The notes beneath the pieces were generated by a model. The model saw only the letters and a list, made by a program, of their open reading frames with translations, did not search any database and was not told the origin of the DNA. From positions 1-64,000 of the forward strand of contig JAFAMD010000010.1 of assembly GCA_019233755.1 (NCBI GenBank): a stretch of 64,000 nucleotides of DNA, given 5' to 3'. The translations under genes and the position numbers were made by a program. Of this stretch, positions 1-10,361 are shown piece by piece. Each line of letters opens with the position of its first letter. Within the stretch, counting starts at the first letter, position 1. This stretch comes from Acidobacteriaceae bacterium (lineage in GTDB: Bacteria; Acidobacteriota; Terriglobia; Bryobacterales; Bryobacteraceae).

Positions 1-41
1 ACCGCCACGTGCATGCCGACATTATACCTATACTAGCACAA

Positions 42-60
42 TTGTACAAGAGATATCTCT
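42..60. promoter_or_regulatory. Two abutting palindromes upstream of the NIPSNAP gene
   Basis: An 8-bp palindrome TTGTACAA (42-49) runs directly into a 12-bp palindrome AGAGATATCTCT (49-60). They lie in an AT-rich stretch about 170 bases before the first gene. A regulator-binding site is possible, but no convincing -35/-10 pair is visible. Nothing else is recognised in positions 1-233. Confidence 0.25.
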
Positions 61-233
61 CTATTTACATGTCTACAAAAACGTGCTTGAAATACCCCAA
101 CTTAATAGAAACGCGTTCTTTACACACGGTCAGGGGTGGAACTTCGGGCTAGCCGATGGCCGCGACGTGCCGGAGTACGTCCTTCGATCCCGGAATCGGT
201 AACCTTGTCAAGTCTGCTGGAGGAGGCATTCCA

Positions 234-536
234 ATGATCATTGAAATGCGGACCTATAAGACCAAGCCCGGCTGCCGCTCACAATTCCTGGAGATATTCC
301 GACGCAAGTCTATTCCGGCACACGCAGAAATCGGAATGAAAATATTGGGTCCGTTCCTCTCCATAGAAGAGACCGACACCTTCTTTTTCATGCGCGGCTT
401 TCCCGACCTCGCTTCCCGTGAGCCGATGAAGGCAAAGTTTTACGGAGGAGAACTCTGGAAAGACGAACTGGAGAACGTTCTAATGCCGATGTTGGATAAG
501 TATGAGGTGGTGGCTGATGGTCTGATCCGATGGTAA
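234..536 (+). CDS. NIPSNAP-family protein
   Basis: The 100-residue product opens MIIEMRTYKTKPG and has the compact alpha/beta ferredoxin-like (dimeric alpha-beta barrel) character of bacterial NIPSNAP proteins, with the usual 'MRTY...PG' start and a 'FFFMRGFPDLASRE' segment in the middle. Their biochemical role in bacteria is not established. A longer reading frame begins at 156, but the ATG at 234 sits 7 bases after a perfect AGGAGG (221-226) and matches the family N-terminus, so I start it there. No signal peptide or membrane segment is visible, so it is probably cytoplasmic. It ends 26 bases from the convergent SulP gene. Confidence 0.8.
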   Translation: MIIEMRTYKTKPGCRSQFLEIFRRKSIPAHAEIGMKILGPFLSIEETDTFFFMRGFPDLASREPMKAKFYGGELWKDELENVLMPMLDKYEVVADGLIRW

Positions 537-562
537 TGGAATCGTTAGAAATCCGTAGAAGC

Positions 563-2272
563 TTAGAGGGCGGTGTGCTGAAAATCGCCGGCCATTTCTT
601 CTCCGACACCTCCGAAAGCCGCATTGATTTCACGGGCGCGCTGCAAAGCGGCCTCGACATGGGGCAGAATATTTTCAGGTCCGATGTGCTCCATAAAGTC
701 GGCTCTCTGAAGCAGCCGCGCCGGCTGGTCGCGCGCTCCGCACAGGAGGAGCGTTCTGCCCGATTTCCGTAGCCGCTTGGCGAATACTTCGAGCGCGTGG
801 AGACCGGTCGCATCGAGCGCAGTCATATTACGCAGACGGACGATCACAACGGCCGGAAACGCGCTGAGGTCGGTTGTCGCTTCGACAAGCTTCTCCGTGG
901 TTCCAAACAAGAAGGGTCCGTGAATGCGTAGAATCACTACGTACCACGGGACCTGCTTATCCTGCAGCACGTGCGGGCGCCCGTCGCGAATATATTCTTC
1001 AGTCACCGGTACCACGGTAGTTGTTTGTGAGATCCGGTAGATGTACAGGAGCGCTGCCAGAATCATGCCCACCTCGACCGCTACGGTGAGATCAGCCAAG
1101 ACCGTAAGTGCGAACGTTACGGCCCACACCGCTATGTCGGCCTTCGAGAGCCGCACGATCGTGCCAATTTCCCGCCACTCGCCCATGTTGTACGCAACCA
1201 CAAAAAGAACCGCAGAAAGCGTGGCCAACGGAACGTAGCGAGCCAGGGGAGCCGCCACAACCAGAATCATCAGCAGCGTCACCGCATGGATTACTCCGGC
1301 AACGGGCGTTCTGGCACCCGCCCGGATGTTTGTCGCAGTGCGCGCAATCGCGCCCGTTGCTGGAATACCGCCGAACAAAGGCGAAGCGAAATTGGCGACA
1401 CCCTGCGCCACCAGTTCCACGTTGGAATTATGCCTGGTTCCACTCATACTGTCGGCGACCACCGCTGAGAGCAGGCTCTCTACGGCTGCCAGCAGCGCCA
1501 CGGTCAGGGCGGAGGGAAACAATGGCAGCACCTGGTCGAGCTTGAATTCGGGGAGGGAAAGCTCCGGAAGGCCCGTCGGAATCCCACCGAATTTACTTCC
1601 GATTGTCTCGATAGGAAGGCCCAGTATGGCTGCGAAAACGGTGCAGCCGAGCATGGCCACAATGGAGCCGGGAATTCGCTTCGTAACACGTGGCAAGAGT
1701 ATGACGACCGCTAGAGAGGCGGCAGAAACGGCGAACGCCGCCCAGTTGATGGTGCCGATGTGCCGAACCAGGACCGTCATGCGCGGAATGAAAGCGCTCG
1801 GCACCTCACCTGTTTTCAGTCCCAGGAAGTCTTTGATCTGAGTAGAGGCAATGAGCAGAGCGATGCCGTTTGTAAAACCAATCGTTACCGGCCGGGGAAT
1901 GAATTTGACCGCCGCTCCGAGGCGCGTCAGCCCCATGACCGCGAGCATGGCTCCAGCCATCAGCGTCACCAGGGCCAGGCCCGCAGTGCCGAACTTCGCG
2001 ACGATGCCCGCAACGATAACTACGAATGCTCCCGTCGGGCCGCCGATCTGCATGCGGGAACCGCCAAGAGCCGAAATCAGACCACCCGCGACGATAGCCG
2101 TGTACAGGCCCGCCTGAGGCGTTACGCCGGATGCGATGCCGAAGGCCATCGCCAGTGGTAACGCGACCAGCCCGACGGTCAAGCCCGCCAGCAGGTCTGC
2201 ACCGAAATCCTGCCGTGAGTAGACGCGTAAGCAGCGCACTGACTCCGGCAGCCATTGCTCGGAAAGGCTCAT
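563..2272 (-). CDS. SulP (SLC26)-family anion transporter with STAS domain
   Basis: The 569-residue protein has the SulP layout: about 12-14 hydrophobic segments over residues 25-440 (including GGPTGAFVVIVAGIVAKFG in the early core and a conserved 'GGIPATGAIARTATN' motif), followed by a cytoplasmic STAS domain at about 450-560 ('FPAVVIVRLRNMTALDATG'). Family members move sulfate, bicarbonate or other anions across the inner membrane; the substrate here cannot be read from sequence. Its ATG overlaps the stop of the upstream ArsR gene by 4 bases, so the two are translationally coupled and probably controlled from the ArsR operator. Length is normal and I see no lesion. Confidence 0.93.
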   Translation of the reverse strand: MSLSEQWLPESVRCLRVYSRQDFGADLLAGLTVGLVALPLAMAFGIASGVTPQAGLYTAIVAGGLISALGGSRMQIGGPTGAFVVIVAGIVAKFGTAGLALVTLMAGAMLAVMGLTRLGAAVKFIPRPVTIGFTNGIALLIASTQIKDFLGLKTGEVPSAFIPRMTVLVRHIGTINWAAFAVSAASLAVVILLPRVTKRIPGSIVAMLGCTVFAAILGLPIETIGSKFGGIPTGLPELSLPEFKLDQVLPLFPSALTVALLAAVESLLSAVVADSMSGTRHNSNVELVAQGVANFASPLFGGIPATGAIARTATNIRAGARTPVAGVIHAVTLLMILVVAAPLARYVPLATLSAVLFVVAYNMGEWREIGTIVRLSKADIAVWAVTFALTVLADLTVAVEVGMILAALLYIYRISQTTTVVPVTEEYIRDGRPHVLQDKQVPWYVVILRIHGPFLFGTTEKLVEATTDLSAFPAVVIVRLRNMTALDATGLHALEVFAKRLRKSGRTLLLCGARDQPARLLQRADFMEHIGPENILPHVEAALQRAREINAAFGGVGEEMAGDFQHTAL

Positions 2273-2610
2273 CTATGGATCTTTTCGGCTTTATCGATCG
2301 CCTTAAGGGTTGCGAGCACTTCGCTCATATGAGCGTGGAAGTAGCGGCGCATGATGTCGAGAACTTCAATAATGAGAGGATCGCGCACAGAATAGAAGAC
2401 TTGATTGCCTGCTTTACGGTTGATGAGGATATTTTTCGCTCGCAGCACGGCGAGATGCTGCGAGGCGTTTGCCTGCTCAATCCCGAGCCGCTCAATCAGT
2501 GCGCCGGCCGATAGCTCACCATTTCGGAGCTGTTCCACAATGGCAATGCGGGTGGGGTGGGCCAGAGCCTGAAAAAAATCAGCCTTGAACTGACGGAGTG
2601 CGTCTTGCAT
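2269..2610 (-). CDS. ArsR-family winged-helix repressor
   Basis: The 113-residue product has the ArsR/SmtB fold: 'ALAHPTRIAIVEQLRNGELS', then a recognition-helix region 'EQANASQHLAVLRAKNIL' and a wing 'NRKAGNQVFYSVRD'. It has no cysteine, so the usual thiol-based metal or persulfide sensing sites are absent. A TTG 18 bases upstream (2628) is in frame, but the ATG at 2610 is the better start. It is coupled to the SulP gene by a 4-base overlap and preceded by a perfect inverted repeat, so autoregulation together with the transporter is likely. The inducer is unknown. Confidence 0.88.
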   Translation of the reverse strand: MQDALRQFKADFFQALAHPTRIAIVEQLRNGELSAGALIERLGIEQANASQHLAVLRAKNILINRKAGNQVFYSVRDPLIIEVLDIMRRYFHAHMSEVLATLKAIDKAEKIHR

Positions 2611-2631
2611 ATAAGAATGATCCGCCAACTA

Positions 2632-2651
2632 ATATTCGAAAATACGAATAT
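2632..2651 (-). promoter_or_regulatory. Candidate ArsR operator
   Basis: A perfect inverted repeat, ATATTCG - 6 bases - CGAATAT, lies 22 bases before the ArsR ATG. It contains ATTC-N8-GAAT, the half-site spacing I recall for the SqrR/BigR branch of ArsR proteins. Position and symmetry suggest autorepression of the ArsR-SulP operon; binding is inferred. Confidence 0.6.
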
Positions 2652-2736
2652 AGCATGGGTCTCGTGTTTAGCCCGCGCGGTGCCGAGCCCGTCCCGGACA
2701 CGTCCGCGCTGCTGACAGCAACCAAGCCTTTTAGCG

Positions 2737-2792
2737 AAAAACCGCAGGTTACAGCCAGAGCACCAGATGGCACACGGCTGCTGCCTGCGGTT
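2737..2792 (-). terminator. Rho-independent terminator after the lectin gene
   Basis: On the minus strand the outer stem AACCGCAGG/CCTGCGGTT (9 bp) is stacked, across a symmetric 3-base internal loop, on an inner CAGCC/GGCTG stem, and is followed by a short T-run ending at 2737. It begins 25 bases after the lectin stop codon and before the ArsR operator, so it separates the two transcripts. Confidence 0.65.
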
Positions 2793-2817
2793 CGAAGTTA
2801 GGTGTTACAACTAGCTT

Positions 2818-4197
2818 TTATTGAGCTGCAACCAACTGCCACTTCTGGTTATCGGCACCCGAACAACTGTTTTGGTTGACGACTGCTCCATTGTTGAGCG
2901 AGGCACCATTCACATTGAGACAGAGATCGCTGTTACGCGGCTTGATTTCAACGTAACCGTCTGAGGTGGGTACAACCTGGAATATCTCGTTGCTACCACC
3001 CCAATATGGATATTGCTGCAGCGGAACACCGTTGCCGGTAGCTGAAGGGCCACCTGCCATATCGAGTTGCATGCCGCTCAGCTTCACCGTCACCTTATAT
3101 CCGCCGTTGACCGGCGTAAATTCAAAGGTCTGATTAGGCCCGTTCCAACAGCTCCACTGCTGTGCGCGGTCACCCGCAGCAGTGGCAGCCTGCCCGCCAG
3201 CTATATCGAGACACTTCCCGGTCCGCTTGGACACCACGCGCACCCAACCAGTTGGAACGGCCGGGGCTGGACCTGAAGTGGGGGCCGTATTCACCTCTGC
3301 TGAGTCGAGGTTGACCATCAGACCCGATTCATCCACTGCTTCAAAATCTGCACCGGTTAATTGGGTCATCGTGTGCATTTCCGTGTCATCCCATCGCGGG
3401 TCCATTGTTCCGGCGATGTGCCACGGCGCACCATTGTCCCCGAGAATCATCCCGTACTCTTTCAAAGCGGTCAGGATCACCTGCACGTGCGGAGGGAACG
3501 AACTGATGTTGACGCTCGCCTTGAGCCGGAACCTCTGGCCCATGGGCGGGTATTGGGAGCCACCGAGGCTTGAGGCTTCAGAGCGCGCGGGCCAAATCCA
3601 GTTGTTTCTGGTCTGTGGAGCTGTGAACTCGATGGCATGGTTGATGTGACCCGACAGAACCTCGTCGTATCGCGCGAGGAGGGGGAAGATAGGGGTGCCG
3701 GCTGCATTTGCGGAGTTCAATGCGTTGGGGCGCAGGTTGTTCGATTTAAGCGACCAAATCGCGCCCGAGCCCGCTCCCCATGATCCGGGCGAGCCAGTGA
3801 GATTAAAGAGCTCATACAGAACGCAATTGGTGGTATCGATCATGATCGCGTGTCGGTCGCCGGTACTGTTCACACCGTTTTCAATCGGCGGGGGTACCGG
3901 GACGGGATATGGTCCCGGGTCACCTGAATAGTAAAACGCTACAGGATATTTAGGCTGGCTTCCCGGAACGAGTGCGTATGCAAAACCGCCGCCCGCGCCG
4001 TAATCCGGGTGCAGGACGGCAGTAGGCCCGATGGTTTGCACGTATCTGGCGGAATTGGGGTCGAGAGGCAAATTATCGACCCGGGTGTTCCAGACACTGT
4101 TTGCCGGAAATACCTCGCAGCCACCGACCGTCGGGACCTGTGCAAACAGGCAGGCTGATGAAGCAGCCAGTAACGAGAGTGTAATTGAGAATCGAAT
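2818..4197 (-). CDS. Secreted protein with C-terminal ricin-type beta-trefoil lectin domain
   Basis: With the start proposed here the product has 459 residues. Residues 1-20 (MRFSITLSLLAASSACLFAQ) form a clean signal peptide; about 25-325 are a secreted domain I do not recognise; about 330-459 are a ricin B-like beta-trefoil with three repeats ('CLDIAGG...', 'MQLDMAGG...', 'LCLNVNG...' and a final QKW). It should be exported and bind carbohydrate. There is no in-frame ATG, GTG or TTG before a TTG at 4071, which would delete the signal peptide. The ATT at 4195-4197 is 6 bases after AGGAG (4204-4208) and gives the complete signal peptide, with an in-frame TGA just upstream. An ATT start is rare, so the first codon needs proof; the lectin identity is secure. 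Confidence 0.82.
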   Translation of the reverse strand: MRFSITLSLLAASSACLFAQVPTVGGCEVFPANSVWNTRVDNLPLDPNSARYVQTIGPTAVLHPDYGAGGGFAYALVPGSQPKYPVAFYYSGDPGPYPVPVPPPIENGVNSTGDRHAIMIDTTNCVLYELFNLTGSPGSWGAGSGAIWSLKSNNLRPNALNSANAAGTPIFPLLARYDEVLSGHINHAIEFTAPQTRNNWIWPARSEASSLGGSQYPPMGQRFRLKASVNISSFPPHVQVILTALKEYGMILGDNGAPWHIAGTMDPRWDDTEMHTMTQLTGADFEAVDESGLMVNLDSAEVNTAPTSGPAPAVPTGWVRVVSKRTGKCLDIAGGQAATAAGDRAQQWSCWNGPNQTFEFTPVNGGYKVTVKLSGMQLDMAGGPSATGNGVPLQQYPYWGGSNEIFQVVPTSDGYVEIKPRNSDLCLNVNGASLNNGAVVNQNSCSGADNQKWQLVAAQ

Positions 4198-4240
4198 AGT
4201 TCTCTCCTTTCAGAACCGAGACAAAAGTTCCGATTGGGCT

Positions 4241-4328
4241 GCTTTGACGGGCAGGTACCGGAAGCACGCCTGCCTATCGGCAGGTTCCCGGTCGTGAAAC
4301 GGCACGCTCGCTCCCTGCTGGTCAAAGC
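4241..4328 (-). promoter_or_regulatory. Candidate structured RNA leader of the lectin gene
   Basis: An 8-bp closing helix (GCTTTGAC 4241-4248 with GTCAAAGC 4321-4328) encloses three further helices. CCTGCC/GGCAGG (4269-4274/4279-4284) sits inside ACCGGAA/TTCCCGGT (4257-4263/4285-4292, one bulged base), and CGTG/CACG (4293-4296/4303-4306) lies beside them. GGCAGG at 4250-4255 could compete for the same CCTGCC. The element ends 44 bases before the lectin start on the same strand. It matches no riboswitch class I know, and whether it is transcribed is inference. Confidence 0.38.
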
Positions 4329-4804
4329 CAAGGCAGTCCAATCGATTTACTGGACTCCCGAAAGATTACCACAGGAACTACCCTAGTTTTCCTGATCTTC
4401 TCCTATGGTAAGATCAAGACTTTTTATGCAATTCTCAATTTTTATCAGAAACTATAAGCGTGACTAGCCCGAAAGTAAAGCGAGGATAAATGCGGGTAAT
4501 TTTCGCGACTTGACGGGGGCGTGGTAGCGGAATTCAGGCGATTCGTCCTGGTTCAGATGAACGCCGCCGGGAGGGAACCGGGGATTGCGAGCGCACCGGT
4601 TCTCCTGATGGCGTAGTGCCACTCCGGATGCTGTTCCCAGCGCTAGGCACTCGATTTATTTTGATTCCGATCGAAGGTGTGGAAAAGATCCGCGGAGAGC
4701 TAAATGGCAACAGATTGCCCAAAGGCCACGGGGAACGGGGAGCGTATGAAGGAGAGGGACCAACCCGGCGCCGATCCATCTCCGGATAAGAGAGGAACGC
4801 AGCG
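4329..4804. other. Intergenic stretch without a convincing gene
   Basis: No reading frame here looks like protein. Notable are a dyad TGATCTT-N10-AAGATCA (4393-4399/4410-4416), which could be an operator for the lectin gene, and a second inverted repeat GAACCGG/CCGGTTC (4575-4581/4596-4602). The first dyad is followed on the plus strand by five T residues, but no plus-strand gene lies upstream, so I do not call it a terminator. Confidence 0.35.
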
Positions 4805-4999
4805 CTATTCGCCGTTCGAGAGAGGATCAAGAAGCGAGTCCGGTTTTTCGAGCACGCCTTCGTCTTCTTCTCTCGGTTCTACGCCGGCTTGCGCGGCCTG
4901 TCTCCGCTCGAGGCGGCGCGCAAGTTTTTCTTGCTGCTTTTCCTTCCGCTGCTGTTCCTTCTGGCGCTTTTTGAAAGTTTGCGGTCCGCGACCTGCCAT
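4805..4999 (-). CDS. Small basic helical protein, function unknown
   Basis: The 64-residue product begins MAGRGPQTFKKRQKEQQ and is extremely rich in Lys, Arg, Glu and Gln through about residue 35, suggesting one long charged helix, with an acidic, less ordered tail. I recall similar short 'GxxTFxKRxKE' proteins in acidobacterial genomes, but their role is unknown; binding to nucleic acid or ribosomes would fit the charge. It lies 87 bases downstream of the RRM gene on the same strand and may be co-transcribed, which would fit an RNA-related role. The opposite strand has longer open frames, but they look like shadows. Confidence 0.62.
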   Translation of the reverse strand: MAGRGPQTFKKRQKEQQRKEKQQEKLARRLERRQAAQAGVEPREEDEGVLEKPDSLLDPLSNGE

Positions 5000-5086
5000 C
5001 TTGTGTTCCCCTTCGCGCTCTCAGCGCAGCGTCTCTATGAGGCCCCCGAACTCCTCGGCTCGGGTGGCCCGGAATATTGGGTACGG

Positions 5087-5407
5087 CTACCAGCGAGGTT
5101 CGCGGCGGCTCTTGTGTCCACCGAAACCGCTGCTTTTGGGCTTACCCCCGCCGAAACCGCCTTCGGTTTTTGGGCGTGCTTCGTTGACATTCATAGCGCG
5201 TCCGTTCAACTCGGCGCCATTCAATGCGTTAATCGCATTCTGGGCTTCCGTGCGATCCGACATCTCAACAAATCCGAATCCCCGGGACTGGCCGGTCATC
5301 CGATCCGTGAGCACGGCAACGCTTTCCACGTGGCCATAGGGCGAAAAAGCCTGCAGAACATCGTCCTGCGTGGTCTGGAAACTGAGATTTCCGACAAAAA
5401 GTTTCAT
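5087..5407 (-). CDS. RRM-domain RNA-binding protein
   Basis: The 106-residue product is a single RNA recognition motif (residues 1-80) with a glycine-rich tail ('GGFGGGKPKSSGFGG'). RNP2 is LFVGNL at residues 3-8 and RNP1 is RGFGFVEM at about 42-49, both intact. Small RRM proteins of this kind in cyanobacteria and other bacteria bind single-stranded RNA and are often cold-induced. The frame is open further upstream to 5626, but that extension has no protein character and the family begins exactly with 'MKLFVGNL', so I use the ATG at 5407. A GGAG lies 14 bases before it, which is rather far. Confidence 0.9.
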   Translation of the reverse strand: MKLFVGNLSFQTTQDDVLQAFSPYGHVESVAVLTDRMTGQSRGFGFVEMSDRTEAQNAINALNGAELNGRAMNVNEARPKTEGGFGGGKPKSSGFGGHKSRREPRW

Positions 5408-5743
5408 CAAAGTACACTGCTCCAATTGGAAAAAATTGTCTTTGTCAGACTGCTCAGGAAACCGAACCGGAAAATCTGCGATACGGGAAGGGCGGCCAGA
5501 AATGGCACTCGTAGAAAGGACGGATGCGTCAAAGACTATGGTAATTTTAGCACGACTGTGGCGATCGTGCCTTAACCACGGCAGCGACGAACGGGTGCTA
5601 CAGCAGAGATATTTGGGACCGGGCAACTTTCCACGCTCCCTTCGGGCAAATCAGCAGAGTTGAGATGGTATTTAGTCCTGTAAGCGCGAACTTCTAGTCG
5701 ATATACTCTTCACAATCGATCGGTGATCGGTTCCTGGTAGACA
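5408..5743. other. Divergent intergenic region between the RRM gene and the DUF1549 gene
   Basis: This region must hold the promoters of both neighbours. A TATACT hexamer at 5702-5707 could be the -10 of the plus-strand operon, but no matching -35 is visible. I see no gene and no strong hairpin. Confidence 0.3.
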
Positions 5744-8700
5744 ATGCGAACCCGATTCCTTGTTGTTTGCTCGCTGACCTTGACGGCTGTCCGGGCGCTG
5801 AGCGCAGCGACATCGTCTATTGACTTCGACCGCCAGGTCAGGCCCATTCTGTCCGATAACTGTTTCACGTGCCACGGTCCGGACGAGAAGCACCGCATGG
5901 CCGGACTGCACTTCGACACGAAGGAAGGCGCGTTCAGCAAACCCGGCGTGATTACACCGGGAGATTCGGCGCACAGCAAGATGTACTGGCGGATCAGCAA
6001 TCCGAACGAAGCCATGCGAATGCCACCGCCGTATTCGGGTCGCAAGCTTACGCCCGCGCAGATTGAAACCATCAAGAGTTGGATTGATGCCGGAGCGGTG
6101 TGGCAGACGCACTGGGCATTTGTGCCGCCGAAGCGTCCTGATCTGCCGCCTGTGCAGAACAAAGACTGGGTCCGGACGCCGATCGATCAGTTCGTACTCG
6201 CGAAACTGGAGAAGGAAGGACTCAAACCGTCACCGGAAGCCGACAAGGCGACACTGCTGCGCCGGGTAACTTTCGATCTCACCGGTTTGCCGCCGACTCC
6301 CGCCGAATTACAGGCTTTCTTAGATGACACCTCGCCCGAGGCTTATGAAAAGGTACTAGACCGGCTGCTCGCGTCTCCGCATTACGGCGAGCGAATGACG
6401 ATGCAGTGGCTCGATTTCGCGCGCTACGCCGACACGCACGGGTACCACATTGATAGCGCCCGTGAAATGTGGCCCTGGCGCGATTGGGTGATTCAGGCTT
6501 TCAATCGCAACATGCCGTACGATCAGTTCACGCTGGAACAGATCGCGGGCGATCTGCTGCCGAAGGCTACTCAGTCGCAAATCATCGCTACCGGTTTCAA
6601 TCGCAATCACATGATCAATTTCGAGGGTGGCGCGATTCCAGAGGAATACCAGAACGAGTACATCGTGGATCGTATTGAAGCGACGTCAACAACCTGGCTG
6701 GGCGTCACCCTCGGCTGTGCCCGCTGTCATGACCATAAGTACGACCCCTTCAGGCAGAAGGATTTCTACAGTTTTGGTGCATTCTTTAGCAGCGTGCCGG
6801 AAAAAGGTCTCGATGGATATAAGGGAAACGCCGTTCCCTTCCTGCAGATGCCAAATGAGAAGCAAGCGGAGATGAAGGCTTTGCTGATCAAGGCAATCAA
6901 GCAGAAAGACGATGAAATCGCCGTGGCGGAGTCGAATTGGGAGCAGCACGATCGCGAGGCTTCCGTAATGGACGTAACGTCCGGCCTGATTGCGGAATAC
7001 GCGTTTAACGATTCCCTGTCGAATCGACTGCCGCCGGCCGTCGCCGCAAGAGTAGTGAATGGAAAGCTTCCGTTCACAGACGGCCGTGTCGGGCGAGCGG
7101 CGGACTTTGAAGAGGAACCTCAGGTTTCTTTCGGCAACACCGGCGGTTTTTCAACCGGCAAACCGTTCAGTTTTGCCATGTGGCTAAGAGCGGACGGCCC
7201 GTCCGGCATGGCCATTCTGCAGCACTATGAAAAGTCGCCCAAAGCGGGCCCGGGGTATGAACTGGCCCTCGATTACTGCAATAAAGACAATTGCAACGTT
7301 ATTGTCCGGTTTCAGTCCAACGGGCCCGATACAGGCATAGAAGCGAAGTCGACCGAGGGCGTGACCTTGAAAGAGTGGAATCACGTTGTTGTGTCGTATG
7401 ACGGCTCAGGGAAAGCGAAAGGCATCCAAATCTATATTGATGGCCGCGGCGTGAGAACGACTGTGGTCCTCGACAACATGACTCCGGCCTCTTTTGAGAC
7501 GGGAGAAATGCAGATTGGCAATAAAGACTGGGGCACGCCATTTAAGGGCCAGCTTGACGATCTACGCATCTACAATCGGCGGCTCTACGCAGACGAAGCG
7601 TACCAGCTTGGTTTGGTCAGCCCAATCCAGACTGTACTTGAGATTGAGAGCGAACACCGCTCCGATGATCAGAAGAAATGGCTTCGCGCCTACTTTCTGA
7701 GAGAGATCGGCAATCCGGCGGAAAAGCAGCTTGGCACTGACTACGCGACACTCAACAGAGGCCTCGATCAACTGAATCGCGAAATACCGTCGACGATGAT
7801 CATGGGCGAAATGGAGAAACCGCGTGACACCTTCGTCCTGCTTCGAGGTGATTATCGAAACCAGGGCGAGAAAGTAGAGCCAAACACTCCGGCCGTGCTT
7901 CCGCCGCTGCCCAAGGACGCACCGCGAAATCGGCTTACCCTGGCCAAGTGGCTGGTCGATCCCGGCAACCCTCTCACCGCACGCGTAGCCGTCAATCATT
8001 TCTGGCAAATGTATTTCGGCATTGGGATAGTCAAGACAAGCGAGGATTTTGGTTCGCAGGGCGATCCGCCAAGCAATCAGGAACTGCTCGATTGGCTGGC
8101 CACGGAGTTCATTCGAACCAACTGGAACGTCAAAGCAATGCAGCGGCTCATAGTGACGTCCGCGGTCTACCGGCAAGATTCAAAAGTCACGCCTGAATTG
8201 CTCGAAAAGGATCCGGAAAACCGATTGCTGGCGCGGGGGCCGCGCTTCCGGTTACCCGCCGAGATGGTCCGCGATAACGCGCTCTTAATCAGCGGCTTGA
8301 TGAACGATCAGATAGGCGGCCCGAGTGTCTTTCCCTATCAACCCAAAGGCCTCTGGGAAGAGATGGCCTTCGGCGGAGATTTTTCCGCGCAAACGTACGA
8401 ACAGAGTCATGGTCCCGATCTTTATCGCCGGAGCATGTACACGTTTTGGAAGCGCACTGTTCCGTACCCGTCGCTGAATACGTTCGATGCGCCCGATCGT
8501 GAAAAGTGCACAGCCCGCCGAGGTGTTACAAACACACCGCTGCAGGCCCTCGTGCTGATGAATGACCCGACTTATGTAGAAGCCTCACGCGCGCTTGCCG
8601 AGCGCGATTTGAGAGACGCAGCTCCGGCGGAGGCCGACCGGATCCGCTACGCTTTTCGCCTGGCGACCGATCGAGAGCCGTCGCCGCAGGAATTTACCAT

Positions 8701-8881
8701 TCTGGACGCGCTTTATAAGAAACAGATTGTTCACTACGAGAAAAACAGAGCGGCAGCGGAAAAATTGCTGTCCAGCGGCGAATCGAAGCGAAATCCCAAA
8801 TTTGACGCTGCCGAACTCGCCGCCTGGACGATGGTCAGCAGCACCATTTTGAACATGGACGAAACGATAACGAAGAATTGA
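5744..8881 (+). CDS. Secreted PSCyt1-DUF1549-LamG-DUF1553 protein
   Basis: This 1045-residue protein starts with a signal peptide (residues 1-22). The PSCyt1 region follows (about 26-115) with a c-type heme motif CFTCH at residues 40-44, then DUF1549/PSCyt2 (about 140-345), a concanavalin-like LamG domain (about 440-625), and DUF1553/PSD1 (about 735-1010). The architecture is abundant in Planctomycetes and Solibacter-like Acidobacteria; roles in periplasmic redox chemistry or polysaccharide breakdown have been proposed, but I know of no characterised enzyme. It leads an operon whose next gene starts 8 bases after its stop. The cytochrome and LamG domains together suggest a periplasmic enzyme acting on a carbohydrate-like substrate, which is inference. 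Confidence 0.93.
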   Translation: MRTRFLVVCSLTLTAVRALSAATSSIDFDRQVRPILSDNCFTCHGPDEKHRMAGLHFDTKEGAFSKPGVITPGDSAHSKMYWRISNPNEAMRMPPPYSGRKLTPAQIETIKSWIDAGAVWQTHWAFVPPKRPDLPPVQNKDWVRTPIDQFVLAKLEKEGLKPSPEADKATLLRRVTFDLTGLPPTPAELQAFLDDTSPEAYEKVLDRLLASPHYGERMTMQWLDFARYADTHGYHIDSAREMWPWRDWVIQAFNRNMPYDQFTLEQIAGDLLPKATQSQIIATGFNRNHMINFEGGAIPEEYQNEYIVDRIEATSTTWLGVTLGCARCHDHKYDPFRQKDFYSFGAFFSSVPEKGLDGYKGNAVPFLQMPNEKQAEMKALLIKAIKQKDDEIAVAESNWEQHDREASVMDVTSGLIAEYAFNDSLSNRLPPAVAARVVNGKLPFTDGRVGRAADFEEEPQVSFGNTGGFSTGKPFSFAMWLRADGPSGMAILQHYEKSPKAGPGYELALDYCNKDNCNVIVRFQSNGPDTGIEAKSTEGVTLKEWNHVVVSYDGSGKAKGIQIYIDGRGVRTTVVLDNMTPASFETGEMQIGNKDWGTPFKGQLDDLRIYNRRLYADEAYQLGLVSPIQTVLEIESEHRSDDQKKWLRAYFLREIGNPAEKQLGTDYATLNRGLDQLNREIPSTMIMGEMEKPRDTFVLLRGDYRNQGEKVEPNTPAVLPPLPKDAPRNRLTLAKWLVDPGNPLTARVAVNHFWQMYFGIGIVKTSEDFGSQGDPPSNQELLDWLATEFIRTNWNVKAMQRLIVTSAVYRQDSKVTPELLEKDPENRLLARGPRFRLPAEMVRDNALLISGLMNDQIGGPSVFPYQPKGLWEEMAFGGDFSAQTYEQSHGPDLYRRSMYTFWKRTVPYPSLNTFDAPDREKCTARRGVTNTPLQALVLMNDPTYVEASRALAERDLRDAAPAEADRIRYAFRLATDREPSPQEFTILDALYKKQIVHYEKNRAAAEKLLSSGESKRNPKFDAAELAAWTMVSSTILNMDETITKN

Positions 8882-8889
8882 GGCGCCGA

Positions 8890-10359
<1,470 letters not shown>

Positions 10360-10361
10360 AT

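Noticed and set aside
2269-2610. Assigning the ArsR protein as a persulfide or metal sensor because of the operator spacing.
   Set aside because: The protein contains no cysteine, so the known thiol-based sensing sites are absent.
4393-4425. A stem followed by five T residues on the plus strand that looks like a terminator.
   Set aside because: No plus-strand gene ends nearby; the stem is more likely an operator or chance dyad.
4534-4830. A 98-codon open frame on the minus strand upstream of the small basic protein.
   Set aside because: Composition is Pro/Ser/Arg-rich as expected of a chance frame in GC-rich DNA, it has no ribosome site, and it overlaps the better supported small gene.
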